A DNA stretch of 64,000 bases from Streptomyces sp. 130 (GCF_007096885.1 NZ_VJNO01000031.1:22912-86911); one strand, 5' to 3'. Numbered from the stretch's first letter, positions 7,887 to 16,238 are shown. Notes: generated from the sequence alone by a model not told the origin. Made by a program: numbers and translations.

Positions 7887-8780
7887 TCAGTCGCCCCGCG
7901 ACCGCGTCGCGGCGACCGGGGACAGCGGCAGCGCCGCCGGGACGCGCTCAAGCACCCCGCCCGCGAACACGTCGTACAGCGGCAGCGTCTCCAGGTGTAC
8001 GTAGCCGATGTGGCAGTCGCACACGGCGAGCGGGCACGCCCTCGGCCCCAGCGCCCGCCGGTAGCTCCCGTCGTACAGATTGCCCAGCTCCGCCCGGACG
8101 AAGTGGCAGCGGCGCACCGAGCCCTCCCCGTCCACCGAGATCACCGACTCACCGGTCCGGCAGGGCAGCCCCGCCGACCGGTGCGGATGACGGCTGTACG
8201 GGAACAACGGGTCGATCGCCGTCCACCGGTCCGCCTCCTCGTCCGTGTAGGTGTGCCCCTCGGCGGCGTTGACCCAGAGGTAGACCCCGTCGGGGAGCGC
8301 CGCGCGCAGCCGCCGTGCCTCGCCGAGATGGGCCTCGAACCCCACGATGCCCACGCTGTGCCGGACCCCGAGGTCCCGCAGCTCCGCGCACCGGCCGAGG
8401 AAGCGCTCGTACGGCGTCTGCCCCGGGTGGTACGTGCACCACAGCGCGATCCGCTCGCGCGCCGCCGCCGGCGCCTCGGCCAGCCACCTCGTACGCCCGC
8501 TCAGATTGGTCTGGATCGCGACCCGGCGGACGTGCGGGAGGCCCGCCAGCTCCACGATCGCCCGGCGGTACCAGGAACGCACCAGGCCCTCGCCCCACGG
8601 TGTGAACAGCACCGAGATCCGGTCACCGGTCTGCTCCGCAGCCCACGCCGTGAACCGTTCCAGCGCCGCCCGGTCCGCCCGCAGCTGCTCCCGGCTGTCG
8701 CGCCGCTTGGCGAACGGGCAGTACGGGCAGTCGTAGTCGCAGGAGGCGAGCGGGCCCCGGTAGAGAATCGTCAGGTCCAC
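7887..8780 (-). CDS. STM4011-family radical SAM protein
   Basis: A 297-residue radical SAM enzyme. The [4Fe-4S]/AdoMet motif is at the N-terminus, C14-x3-C18-x2-C21 in LASCDYDCPYCPF. Further Cys residues near the C-terminus (CHFVRAELGNLYD, then CPLAVCDCHIGYVHL) suggest an auxiliary cluster of the SPASM/twitch kind. The order of neighbours (STM4015, 4015, 4014, 4013, 4012, 4011) identifies the family named after Salmonella STM4011. It is the last gene of a six-gene operon, starting 7 bases after the STM4012 stop. The reaction and substrate are unknown; modification of a protein or peptide made in the same operon is an inference. Confidence 0.88.
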   Translation of the reverse strand: MDLTILYRGPLASCDYDCPYCPFAKRRDSREQLRADRAALERFTAWAAEQTGDRISVLFTPWGEGLVRSWYRRAIVELAGLPHVRRVAIQTNLSGRTRWLAEAPAAARERIALWCTYHPGQTPYERFLGRCAELRDLGVRHSVGIVGFEAHLGEARRLRAALPDGVYLWVNAAEGHTYTDEEADRWTAIDPLFPYSRHPHRSAGLPCRTGESVISVDGEGSVRRCHFVRAELGNLYDGSYRRALGPRACPLAVCDCHIGYVHLETLPLYDVFAGGVLERVPAALPLSPVAATRSRGD

Positions 8781-8787
8781 GGGTCAC

Positions 8788-10137
8788 TCACTTCAGCTCG
8801 TACGCGGCCATCGCGGCCCGCACGGCGGGGGAGAAGAGCTCGGGGCCCAGCGCGTCGGAGTACGCCAGCCCCTCGGGCGAGAGCCGCAGCAGCCCCTGCG
8901 CTCCGGTGTCGAGCCAGCCCCGGGCCCCGAACCGGGCCAGCTCCTCGGGGAAGTCCTCGTACGGCGAGGTGCCGAACCGCTCGCGGTAGTCGTCCACGGG
9001 CATGCCCCGCGCCTGGAGCACCGACTGAAGGAGATGACGGCGGCGCGCCTCGTCCCCGTCCGTGTACCGGCCGACCTCGGCGCGGGAGAAGTCCTCGGTC
9101 GCCGTGTAGGCGTCGATGATGCCCCGGACCTCGCTCATCCGGACCGCGTAGTCGAAGGAGTAGTGCAGCCGCGAGGTGTAGGAGCGGGCGCCGCAGCCCA
9201 GGCCGATCATGCCGTCCGTCTGGCAGGCGTAGTCGTCGGGCCCCTCCGCGCGCGGGGCGTCGGCCCGGCGGAACATCCGCATCGACACCTGTTCGTAGCC
9301 GTGGGCCAGGAGGTGGTCGCGGCCGGCCCGGTACAGGTGCAGGCGCTGCTCGTCCCAGGCCGCGTCGGCCTCACCGGCGGAGAGCCTGCCGAGCGCGGTC
9401 AGCGGGCGCACGTACAGCGGGTAGAGGTACAGCTCCTCCGGCCGCCAGCGCAGCGCCGCGTCCAGCGAAGTGCGCCACGTGCGTTCGGTCTGGCCGGCTA
9501 TGCCGTAGATCAGGTCGATGTTGAGGACCGGTATGGAGGTGCCCCGGATGCGGTCCAGGGCGCGCTCCACGTCGGCCGCGTGCTGCGGGCGCACCGCCGC
9601 GCGCGCCTCGGCCTCGACGAAGCTCTGCACCCCGATGCTGATCCGGGTCGCGCCCCGCTCGGCGAGCACGGCCAGGCGGTCGGCGGTCGCGGTCGACGGG
9701 GAGGTCTCCACGGAGAGCGGTACGGCGCGCAGATCGGCGCCCATCCGCTTCTCCGCGATGTCGCACAGCCGGTCCAGCTCGCCCGCCGTCAGAAAGGTGG
9801 GCGTGCCGCCGCCGAACGCCGCCGCCGCGAACCGCACCGGCTCGGCGTCGCCCAGCGCGTCCCGTACCGCGCTCGCCTGCCGGTCCAGCGCGTCGAGATA
9901 CCGCGAGGTCAGCTCGTCGGGAGCGCCGATCCGGGTGAAGAGGTTGCAGAAGCCGCAGCGCACCTCGCAGAACGGGATGTGCAGGTAGAGGGAGAGCGCG
10001 TCCCGGCTTTCCCCCGCCCACAGCTCGTCCAGCGCCGGCCGCCCGCCGGGCTGCCCGGCGAGCGGGCGGTACGCCGTCTTGTGCGGGTAGGCGTACACAT
10101 AGCTCTCGTAAGGACGGACGGTCTGCGTCTCGGTCAT
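8788..10137 (-). CDS. STM4012-family radical SAM protein (HemN-like)
   Basis: A 449-residue radical SAM protein resembling coproporphyrinogen III dehydrogenase/HemW. The cluster motif is C57-x3-C61-x2-C64 in HIPFCEVRCGFCN. HemN-like features such as GGGTPTFL and a C-terminal HemN-type winged region follow. It is not a housekeeping HemN, because its place in the operon and the STM4012 family define it. The ATG overlaps the STM4013 stop by four bases (ATGA). The reaction is uncharacterised. Confidence 0.88.
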   Translation of the reverse strand: MTETQTVRPYESYVYAYPHKTAYRPLAGQPGGRPALDELWAGESRDALSLYLHIPFCEVRCGFCNLFTRIGAPDELTSRYLDALDRQASAVRDALGDAEPVRFAAAAFGGGTPTFLTAGELDRLCDIAEKRMGADLRAVPLSVETSPSTATADRLAVLAERGATRISIGVQSFVEAEARAAVRPQHAADVERALDRIRGTSIPVLNIDLIYGIAGQTERTWRTSLDAALRWRPEELYLYPLYVRPLTALGRLSAGEADAAWDEQRLHLYRAGRDHLLAHGYEQVSMRMFRRADAPRAEGPDDYACQTDGMIGLGCGARSYTSRLHYSFDYAVRMSEVRGIIDAYTATEDFSRAEVGRYTDGDEARRRHLLQSVLQARGMPVDDYRERFGTSPYEDFPEELARFGARGWLDTGAQGLLRLSPEGLAYSDALGPELFSPAVRAAMAAYELK

Positions 10138-10946
10138 CGCTCGGTCCCCGGTTCCAGGAAGAAGTGGGCGTACGGGACGGTCCAGACGGACTCGTGGCCG
10201 AGCCGGTGACCGGTGTAGCCGTCGTCGCCGTAGGCCGTCCCGTGGTCGGAGCAGACGATGGCGAAGGCACGGCGGCGGCTGCTCGCGGCGGCGAAGAGCC
10301 GGCCGATGTGGGCGTCCACGTACTCCAGGGCGGCGGCGTGCGTCGCACGGCTGTCACCGGCCTCGCGGGCCGCCCCGGGCAGGTGGAACCAGTTCGGCTG
10401 GTGGAGCGCGGAGACGTTGACGAACAGGAACAGCCGCTGCTGCGGAGGCAGGGCCGCGACCACCTCCTCGGCGCGGGCCACCTGCGCCTCGAACGAGGTG
10501 GGCGAGGGCACACCGAACTCCGGCTCCCAGTGCGCCTCCTGGAACAGCCCGGGAAGCACCGAGCCGAGCGGCCCTTGGAGGTTGAAGAAGCCCACACCGC
10601 CGATGCACACCGTGCGGTACCCCTCCTTCGCGAGCCCCGAGACCAGGTCCGGGGTGTCGAACACGAAGGTGCGCTCCGCTGTGGTCTCGCTGCCGGCGAA
10701 TCGGGCGGCGAACAGCCGGGGGTGCGGCCCGGGCGCGGCCGGGGTGGGCAGGAATCCGGCGAACATCGCCTGGTGGGAGGCGTAGGTGAAGCTGCCCGGG
10801 GCGTGCCGCTTCTCCCAGGCACCGCCCGGCAGGTGGCGGGCCAGATTCGGGATGCGCCCGGCGGCGGCCAGCTCAGCGGCGACGTCGTACCGCAGGGTGT
10901 CCAGGGTGACGAACAGCAGGTCGTGGCTGCCGACGACCGCGCTCAT
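10134..10946 (-). CDS. STM4013/SEN3800-family hydrolase
   Basis: A 270-residue protein of the alkaline phosphatase/sulfatase superfamily. The N-terminal LLFVTLDTLRYDVA carries the first metal-binding Asp (D16). FTYASHQAMFAGFLP follows at the position where the nucleophile normally sits, and the metal-ligand motif CSDHGTAYGDDG lies near the C-terminus. The ATG at 10946 is 19 bases after the STM4014 stop, with only a weak ribosome-binding site. A longer frame upstream reads against STM4014 and is rejected. It presumably hydrolyses a phosphate or sulfate ester in the pathway; the substrate is unknown. Confidence 0.85.
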   Translation of the reverse strand: MSAVVGSHDLLFVTLDTLRYDVAAELAAAGRIPNLARHLPGGAWEKRHAPGSFTYASHQAMFAGFLPTPAAPGPHPRLFAARFAGSETTAERTFVFDTPDLVSGLAKEGYRTVCIGGVGFFNLQGPLGSVLPGLFQEAHWEPEFGVPSPTSFEAQVARAEEVVAALPPQQRLFLFVNVSALHQPNWFHLPGAAREAGDSRATHAAALEYVDAHIGRLFAAASSRRRAFAIVCSDHGTAYGDDGYTGHRLGHESVWTVPYAHFFLEPGTER

Positions 10947-10965
10947 ATCGGGGTCGTGGCGGTGT

Positions 10966-12111
10966 TCAGGGGGTGGTGCTGACACGGTCGTTCCTTGCTC
11001 GTTCCAGTACGGCGGCGATCTGCGCCGCGTAGGTGTCCAGGCCCTCGGCGCCGCTGCCGGGCAGGCCGGTGAGCCTGGGCAGCAGGTCCCCGAAGGCGTT
11101 GACCTCGCCGACGGCGAAGCGCCGCCAGCCGGCCAGGGGCAGCAGGTCGACGCCGACGCACAGGGTGTCCGGGAAGGCGGCGGCGGCCTGCTCGCAGATC
11201 GCCAGGGCCTCGCCCCAGCCACCGCCCGCGGCCTCGACGGCCGCCCGCACCGCGGCCAGGTCGCCGCGCGCCCCGCCCAGGTGCAGATTGGTCATCGGTG
11301 AAGCGCTGGTACGGACCACGGCGTGGGTGGCCCGGCCGGCGACCACGACGACCCGCAGGTCGGCGGCCCGGCCGCGCTGGGTGGCCTTGGGCAGCCAGCG
11401 CTCGATGTGCAGCCCGTCCGGCGCCAGCGCGTCGATCACCGCCGCGACCTCGCGCTCCGTCGTGCACCGGCGGACCCGCAGCGAGTTGTACAGCCGGCCC
11501 GACGCGTCCCGCTCGACGGAGGTGGCCGCTCGGACCCGGCCCCCGCCGGCCGTCTCCACGGCGAGCACTCCGGAGGCGGACGAGCCGTGCGCGGGCTTCA
11601 CGAACACCCGGGGCATGCGGTGGGCGGCCATCAGGTCCCGTACATCGGCCCAGCCCCGCACGGGGGCCCCGGCCGGGCCGGAGGTCGGCGAGGCGGGGAC
11701 GGGCACCCCGGCCGCGTCCAGCAGTCCGTGGCACAGCCGCTTGTCGAAGAGCGCCGCGATGTCCGCCGGGGCGTCGAGCAGCCGCGCGCCCGCCTCCGCG
11801 GCGGCGAGCGCCACCTCGCGCACGGCGGCGGTGAACCGCGCGTACCAGAGGGCCGAACCCTCCACCCGCGTCGGGTCGTCGGCCCCGCGCAGCAGCCGGT
11901 CCACCTCGGCGTCCTCGCCCGGCGACTCGATGCGCACGGTCTCCCCGGGCAGGAAGCGCGCCCCGCCCCGCAGCACGTCCAGCCAGGGCACCGTGCGCGC
12001 CTCGGGCAGGCCGGCGGCGGTCACCGCTTCCTGGAAGAGGCAGACGCGGCGGCTGCCCGGATTGCCGACGACCGCGAGGCGCGGCGGGGCGCTACTCGCT
12101 GACCGCGACAT
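10966..12111 (-). CDS. STM4014-family ATP-grasp-like protein
   Basis: A 381-residue protein with ATP-grasp features: KRLCHGLLDAAGVPVP, then RVFVKPAHGSSASGV (nucleotide-binding Lys and small loop), DLRVVVVAGRATHAVVRTS, and the C-terminal metal-binding GEVNAFGDLLPR. This is the pattern of RimK-like ligases, which join a carboxylate to an amine. The ATG overlaps the end of the upstream STM4015 gene by 20 bases. In this operon it could ligate an amino acid or peptide to the modified substrate; that is an inference. Confidence 0.85.
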   Translation of the reverse strand: MSRSASSAPPRLAVVGNPGSRRVCLFQEAVTAAGLPEARTVPWLDVLRGGARFLPGETVRIESPGEDAEVDRLLRGADDPTRVEGSALWYARFTAAVREVALAAAEAGARLLDAPADIAALFDKRLCHGLLDAAGVPVPASPTSGPAGAPVRGWADVRDLMAAHRMPRVFVKPAHGSSASGVLAVETAGGGRVRAATSVERDASGRLYNSLRVRRCTTEREVAAVIDALAPDGLHIERWLPKATQRGRAADLRVVVVAGRATHAVVRTSASPMTNLHLGGARGDLAAVRAAVEAAGGGWGEALAICEQAAAAFPDTLCVGVDLLPLAGWRRFAVGEVNAFGDLLPRLTGLPGSGAEGLDTYAAQIAAVLERARNDRVSTTP

Positions 12112-13054
12112 AGCGGGGCTCGTCCTCGTCGTCGGGGTCCCAGTCGTCCGCCTCGGAGAGGTCGACGTGCACGTCGTAGCGCTCGGACAGCTGCCTGAAG
12201 CGCTCCATCACCTCGTCGCCGAGGTAGTGGTGGTGCAGGTCCAGGCCGTCCAGATGGGTGAGCGGCTGGCCGGCGAGGAGGGCCAGGCCCCCCGTGTCGC
12301 TGAGCGTGCCCATCGAGAGCGCCAGGAAGTCCAGTTGCGCGACGACCGGGGCGGAGGCGACCGCCGCGGCGATCTCGTCCTGGATCTCGCTGTTCTGGAT
12401 GCCGAGGTGGCGCAGCCGGGGGAAGCCGCCCCCGGACAGCAGCGGGTCCAGGTCCGCCACCGTGGCGTCGCCCGAGTACCACTGGGAGCCGAGCCACAGC
12501 TCCAGCCGCTCCAGCGCGGGCAGTTCACAGGCGCCGACCGCCCGCACGACGTGACCGGGCAGACCGCCGGACTCGAAGCGCAGGGCCTTCAACGCCTCGT
12601 GCCGCACGGGGTGCAGCTCCAGCGCCTTCTCGTCCGCCCCGCCGCCGCCACCCCGCACCACCAGCTCCTCCAGGCGCGGGAACGCCCGGAGCACCGGCGT
12701 GATGTCGCACATCCGCAGCCACGACACCTCGCACTCCTCACCGACGACATCGGCGAGGAACAGGGCGCGCAGCGCCGGGAAACGGGCCGCGTCCGAGGTG
12801 ATCAGCTCCACCACGGGAGCCAGGGAGGTGTAGTGGCCGGGCCACCAGGGGCCGATCACCAGGGCACGGACCTCGGCCGGGTCGACCGTTGCCAGGAAGT
12901 GCTGCCAGAGGGGGGCGAACTCCTGCCCCTCCCAGCCGCAGTCCAGCCGCCAGGCCGTGGAGTCCGCCGCCGGCAGCGGGCGGTCGTCGCCCGGCTCCGG
13001 AAGGGTGAACACGGGCAGGTGATGGAACGAGCAGGGGTGATCGATGCCGGTCAT
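12092..13054 (-). CDS. STM4015-family leucine-rich-repeat-like protein, copy 2
   Basis: A 320-residue LRR-like protein. Repeat-like segments include FPALRALFLADV, FPRLEELVVRG, ELPALERLELWL, FPRLRHLGIQNSEIQDEIA and LTHLDGLDLHHHYL. It closes with an acidic stretch and the tail RYVAVSE. I chose the ATG 7 bases after the preceding stop, with GGAG at the right distance; an upstream ATG lies inside copy 1. It is a clear paralogue of the adjacent copy (shared NSEIQxEIAAAVASAP and QPLTHLDxLDLHHH). A role as binding scaffold, or as the substrate of the radical SAM enzymes, is possible but unproved. Confidence 0.85.
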   Translation of the reverse strand: MTGIDHPCSFHHLPVFTLPEPGDDRPLPAADSTAWRLDCGWEGQEFAPLWQHFLATVDPAEVRALVIGPWWPGHYTSLAPVVELITSDAARFPALRALFLADVVGEECEVSWLRMCDITPVLRAFPRLEELVVRGGGGGADEKALELHPVRHEALKALRFESGGLPGHVVRAVGACELPALERLELWLGSQWYSGDATVADLDPLLSGGGFPRLRHLGIQNSEIQDEIAAAVASAPVVAQLDFLALSMGTLSDTGGLALLAGQPLTHLDGLDLHHHYLGDEVMERFRQLSERYDVHVDLSEADDWDPDDEDEPRYVAVSE

Positions 13055-13061
13055 CGCGCCG

Positions 13062-14009
13062 TCACTCCGAGACCGTGACGTACCGGCCCGCCGGGCCACG
13101 GTTGTGCCACGGCTCGCAGCGCTCCGAGAGGTCCACCCGCACCCCGTGCGGCACCAGGGCCTCGGTGACGCGCTGCTCCATCGGCTCGGTGAGGAAGTGG
13201 TGGTGCAGGTCCAGCACGTCGAGATGGGTCAGCGGCTGGCCCTCCAGGAGCGCGGCCGCCCCCTCGTCCCCGAGCGTGCCGCAGGACAGGTCCAGGGTGC
13301 GCAGCCGGGCCACCAGCGGGGCCGAGGCCACCGCGGCCGCGATCTCGTTCTGGATCTCGCTGTTGCGCAGGCCGAGGTGGTGCAGGGCGGGGAAACGCGT
13401 CCCGGCGAGCAGCGGCGCCAGATCCGACACGTCGGCGTCGCCGCCGTAGGCCGAGACGCCGAGCCACAGGTCGAGGCGCTCCAGCGCGGGCAGTTCGCTC
13501 GCCAGGACACCGCGCACCACCTCGCGCGGCAGTCCGCCCGTCTCGATGGTCAGGGCCCGCAGCCGCTCGTGCTTCGTGGCCGGGAACACCAGATCCGAGC
13601 CGCCGCGCACGCCGAGCTCCACCAGCGCGGGGAAGGCGTCGAGCAGCGCCGTGACGTCGCTCTGCTCGATCCAGGAGATCTCCGCCTCCTCCATCGTCAG
13701 ATCCCCGACGAACACCGCTTCCAGAGACGTCAGCCGGTCGGCGGCCGCGATGACGAGACCGATCGGATACGAGGACTTCTCCTCGTACGACTCGCCCCAC
13801 TGCCCGATGATCAGGGCCCGGACGCCCGCCGGATCGACCTCCGCCAGGAAGGCGCCGAACTCCTCCTCCCAAGTGCCCTCGTCCTCGTAGGCGTTGATCG
13901 ACACCCGCCAGGCGGCGGCGTCGGCGGCGGGCCGGGGGCCGCCCTCCGTCCCGGACTGGAAATCGACGGCCGGAAGGCCGAGCAACTCGTGCAGGTGGTC
14001 CACGGACAT
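13062..14009 (-). CDS. STM4015-family leucine-rich-repeat-like protein, copy 1
   Basis: A 315-residue paralogue of the next gene and the first of the operon. LRR-like units include LTSLEAVFVGDL, FPALVELGVRGG, ELPALERLDLWL, FPALHHLGLRNSEIQNEIA and LTHLDVLDLHHHFL. The C-terminal tail RYVTVSE matches the RYVAVSE of copy 2. The start is the ATG at 14009 with AGGAG nine bases upstream; a GTG/ATG 22 codons earlier lacks such a site. A damage-type promoter motif lies about 45 bases upstream. The protein has no enzymatic motif. Confidence 0.85.
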   Translation of the reverse strand: MSVDHLHELLGLPAVDFQSGTEGGPRPAADAAAWRVSINAYEDEGTWEEEFGAFLAEVDPAGVRALIIGQWGESYEEKSSYPIGLVIAAADRLTSLEAVFVGDLTMEEAEISWIEQSDVTALLDAFPALVELGVRGGSDLVFPATKHERLRALTIETGGLPREVVRGVLASELPALERLDLWLGVSAYGGDADVSDLAPLLAGTRFPALHHLGLRNSEIQNEIAAAVASAPLVARLRTLDLSCGTLGDEGAAALLEGQPLTHLDVLDLHHHFLTEPMEQRVTEALVPHGVRVDLSERCEPWHNRGPAGRYVTVSE

Positions 14010-14052
14010 GGCCCTGAGCTCCTGATGACGGCGACGGATTGATGTTCCGCAA

Positions 14053-14075
14053 GGTCTATCAAGGCCCACTGACAA
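14053..14075 (-). promoter_or_regulatory. RecA-NDp/PafBC-type promoter of the STM4015-4011 operon
   Basis: Read on the minus strand, TTGTCAGTGG is followed after 7 bases by TAGACC. This matches the known LexA-independent DNA-damage promoter of actinobacteria (TTGTCAGTGGc-N6-TAGggT, recA P1 type, activated by PafBC). The first start codon is about 44 bases downstream of the -10 element. Activity is inferred. Confidence 0.65.
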
Positions 14076-14114
14076 CGGGGCGACCGCCCCCGCCCGGGGC
14101 GGCTCGCCGGCCGA

Positions 14115-14137
14115 TTGTCAGACCCCCGCCGTAGCGT
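14115..14137 (+). promoter_or_regulatory. second RecA-NDp-like promoter, divergent
   Basis: TTGTCAGACC, then 7 bases, then TAGCGT on the plus strand: the same spacing as the divergent motif 40 bases away, although GTGG is replaced by ACC after TTGTCAG-. It lies about 50 bases before the GTG at 14186. Confidence 0.5.
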
Positions 14138-14185
14138 TCTCGATGTGGCCGGCACACCGGGTGCCGCCGCGGAGGGGAGAGGTCT

Positions 14186-14512
14186 GTGTACCGGCAGGGC
14201 GATGTACTGATCGTGCCACTGAAGGAGTCGGCGGTGCCCGCGCACGCCCTGGAGGCGCCCGGCGAACTGCGCGACGCGCGCGGCCGGCTGGTGCTGGCGC
14301 TCGGCGAGGTCACCGGACACGCGCACGCCGTGCCGGGGCCCGGCCGGCTCATCCGGGAGGGCGGGGTCTTCGGCCCGATGCTGCTCCACCTCCCCGAGGG
14401 CGGGCGCGTGGTGCACGAGGAGCACGCGACGATCCCGCTGCCCCAGGGCTGGTTCCGCGTGGTGCGCCAGCGGGAGTACGCGCCGGGGGCGGTCCGCGTC
14501 GTCGCCGACTGA
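14186..14512 (+). CDS. small conserved protein associated with DUF6745
   Basis: A 108-residue protein with MYRQGDVLIVPLKES at the start, the central LALGEVTGHAHAV and a conserved end HEEHATIPLPQGWFRVVRQREY. I recall this architecture as a widespread unnamed family encoded next to DUF6745 proteins. The many Gly/His residues and beta-rich pattern suggest a small beta barrel, but no catalytic site is recognisable. GGAGGGGAGAGG precedes the GTG start. It probably forms an operon with the DUF6745 gene 90 bases downstream. Confidence 0.75.
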   Translation: MYRQGDVLIVPLKESAVPAHALEAPGELRDARGRLVLALGEVTGHAHAVPGPGRLIREGGVFGPMLLHLPEGGRVVHEEHATIPLPQGWFRVVRQREYAPGAVRVVAD

Positions 14513-14602
14513 GCGGCGGCGGGGCAGCCGCGGCGGCGGGGCCGCAGGACGCGGGATCAGGAAATCAGAACGGAACAGCGGAAGCAGGAGACGGGGAAAC
14601 CG

Positions 14603-15607
14603 ATGCAGTACGTGGACTCTTGGCGGGCCGTGGCGGCGGCGACGGGGGCGGCCGACCGGGCGGCGGCCGAGGACGGGGTGCGGCTCGCCTACCGCAGCGC
14701 GGGGCTCGCCGAGCCGGAGGAGTTCGTCTGGGCCGGCTCGCCCAGGGAGGCCGTGGAGGCCGTCGGCAAGCTGGCCGCCCCGGGGCGCTCCGTCCGCGAC
14801 GAGGTGCGCACCCGCCCCTGGGCGGAGGAGCGGCGTCGGGTGTACGACGCCCTGGGTCCGGCCGGCTGGTCCGCGCTCTGGTCGGCCACCGGCGCCCAGC
14901 TCTGGGAGACCACGGCCGGCCTCGCCGAGCGGATACGGGCCGGGGTGGTCGCCGACCTCGCCGGTGAGGACCCGGACGCCGGGACCCGGGTGCGCCTGGT
15001 CCTGCTCGACGCGGTCCTCGGACAGCACGACGCGGCGTGGCTCGCCGCCTTCGACGGCCGGGGCGACCGGCTCGACGGACTGGCGGCGGTGGCGCGGAAC
15101 GCGGGCTGGTGGTGGCCCTACGAGCGGGTCGCGGTGATCTGCGAGCGCCCACAGACCTTGCACCGCGACGAGGCGGGCCGCCTCGACCGGGGCGACGGAC
15201 CCGCGCTCTCCTACCCGGACGGCTTCGCCCTGTACGCCTGGCGCGGCATGCCCGTGCCGCCGGAATTCCTGGACGAGCTGGCCGCGCTGACCCCGAAGCG
15301 CATCCGGGACGAGGAGAACGCGGAGCTGCGCCGCGTGATGCTGGAGTACTACGGCTACGACCGCTACCTCACCGAGTCCCGCGCCGAACCGGTCCACCGC
15401 GACGAGACGGGCGTCCTGTGGCGGATCGCCCTCGCCGACGACGAGGACGTCGTCATGGTCGAGGTGGTCAATTCGACGCCCGAGCCGGACGGCACCCACC
15501 GCACGTACTGGCTGCGGGTCCCGCCCGCCACCAGGACCGCGAGGGAGGGCGTCGCCTGGACCTTCGGGCTCCACGCCGACGTGTACGAGCCCCTCCAGCA
15601 GACCTGA
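14603..15607 (+). CDS. DUF6745 domain protein
   Basis: A 334-residue protein recognised by its C-terminal half: LHRDEAGRLDRGDGPALSYP, then FALYAWRGMPVP, LRRVMLEYYGYDRYL and the conserved end VMVEVVNSTPEPDGTHRTYW...VAWTFGL. This is the streptomycete DUF6745 domain. The N-terminal half is Ala-rich and helical. GCAGGAG precedes the ATG. Its neighbours (the GDV/TGHAH protein and the divergent STM4011-4015 operon) and the damage-type promoters suggest a shared response. The biochemical function is unknown. Confidence 0.85.
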   Translation: MQYVDSWRAVAAATGAADRAAAEDGVRLAYRSAGLAEPEEFVWAGSPREAVEAVGKLAAPGRSVRDEVRTRPWAEERRRVYDALGPAGWSALWSATGAQLWETTAGLAERIRAGVVADLAGEDPDAGTRVRLVLLDAVLGQHDAAWLAAFDGRGDRLDGLAAVARNAGWWWPYERVAVICERPQTLHRDEAGRLDRGDGPALSYPDGFALYAWRGMPVPPEFLDELAALTPKRIRDEENAELRRVMLEYYGYDRYLTESRAEPVHRDETGVLWRIALADDEDVVMVEVVNSTPEPDGTHRTYWLRVPPATRTAREGVAWTFGLHADVYEPLQQT

Positions 15608-15626
15608 TCCGGGGAGGGAAACGCGG

Positions 15627-16238
15627 TCAGGCCGTCAGGGCCTCGTGGTCGATGCCGAGTTCGCGGGCGAGCGCCTGCTCGGTCCACTCCAGCATCGTCG
15701 CCCGGGACAACGGCCCGTTGTACGAGGTCATCTGCACGGCCAGACCGTCCAGCAGGGCGGTCAGCCGCCAGGCCACGGACATCGGGTCGTCGCAGTGGAA
15801 CTCGCCGGCCGCCGCGCCCTCCTCGATGACCTCGGCCAGCTCGGCCTTCCACTGCTGGTCGAGGTCGCCGGCCACATTGCGCAGGGCCGGGTCGCGGAGG
15901 GAGGCGGCCCAGCCCTCGATCCACAGCCGCCAGCCCTTGGCCTGGCCCGTCGGCGCGTACCAGCGGACGGCCGCGCGCAGCCTGCGTACGGCGGTCGTGC
16001 GGCGGCTCAACAGCTTCCGCAGATGGGCGAGGTCGCTCTCGGCCGCGTGCGCGAAGGCCGCCGCGACCAGCTTCTCCTTGGTGGAGAAGTGATAGAGCAC
16101 GAGCGCGTTGCTCACGCCGAGCACGGACGCCACATCGGCGATCCGCACGGCCGCGACACCGCGCACCTCGATCTGTTCGACGGCGGCACGCAGCAACTCC
16201 TCGCGCCGCTCCGCCACTCCCAACCGCACTCTGGCCAC
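15627..16238 (-). CDS. TetR/AcrR-family regulator
   Basis: A 203-residue repressor. The N-terminal helix-turn-helix lies at about 10-57 (ELLRAAVEQIEVRGVAAVRI, then VASVLGVSNALVLYHFSTKEKL). The C-terminal ligand domain is of the BetI-like type (LRAAVRWYA... and SVAWRLTALLDGLAVQ). The GTG start follows TAGGGTGACCGC, so a -10-like TAGGGT lies only a few bases upstream and the mRNA may be leaderless. It is downstream of the amino-acid dehydrogenase on the same strand; the palindrome in front of that gene is a candidate target. Confidence 0.88.
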   Translation of the reverse strand: MARVRLGVAERREELLRAAVEQIEVRGVAAVRIADVASVLGVSNALVLYHFSTKEKLVAAAFAHAAESDLAHLRKLLSRRTTAVRRLRAAVRWYAPTGQAKGWRLWIEGWAASLRDPALRNVAGDLDQQWKAELAEVIEEGAAAGEFHCDDPMSVAWRLTALLDGLAVQMTSYNGPLSRATMLEWTEQALARELGIDHEALTA

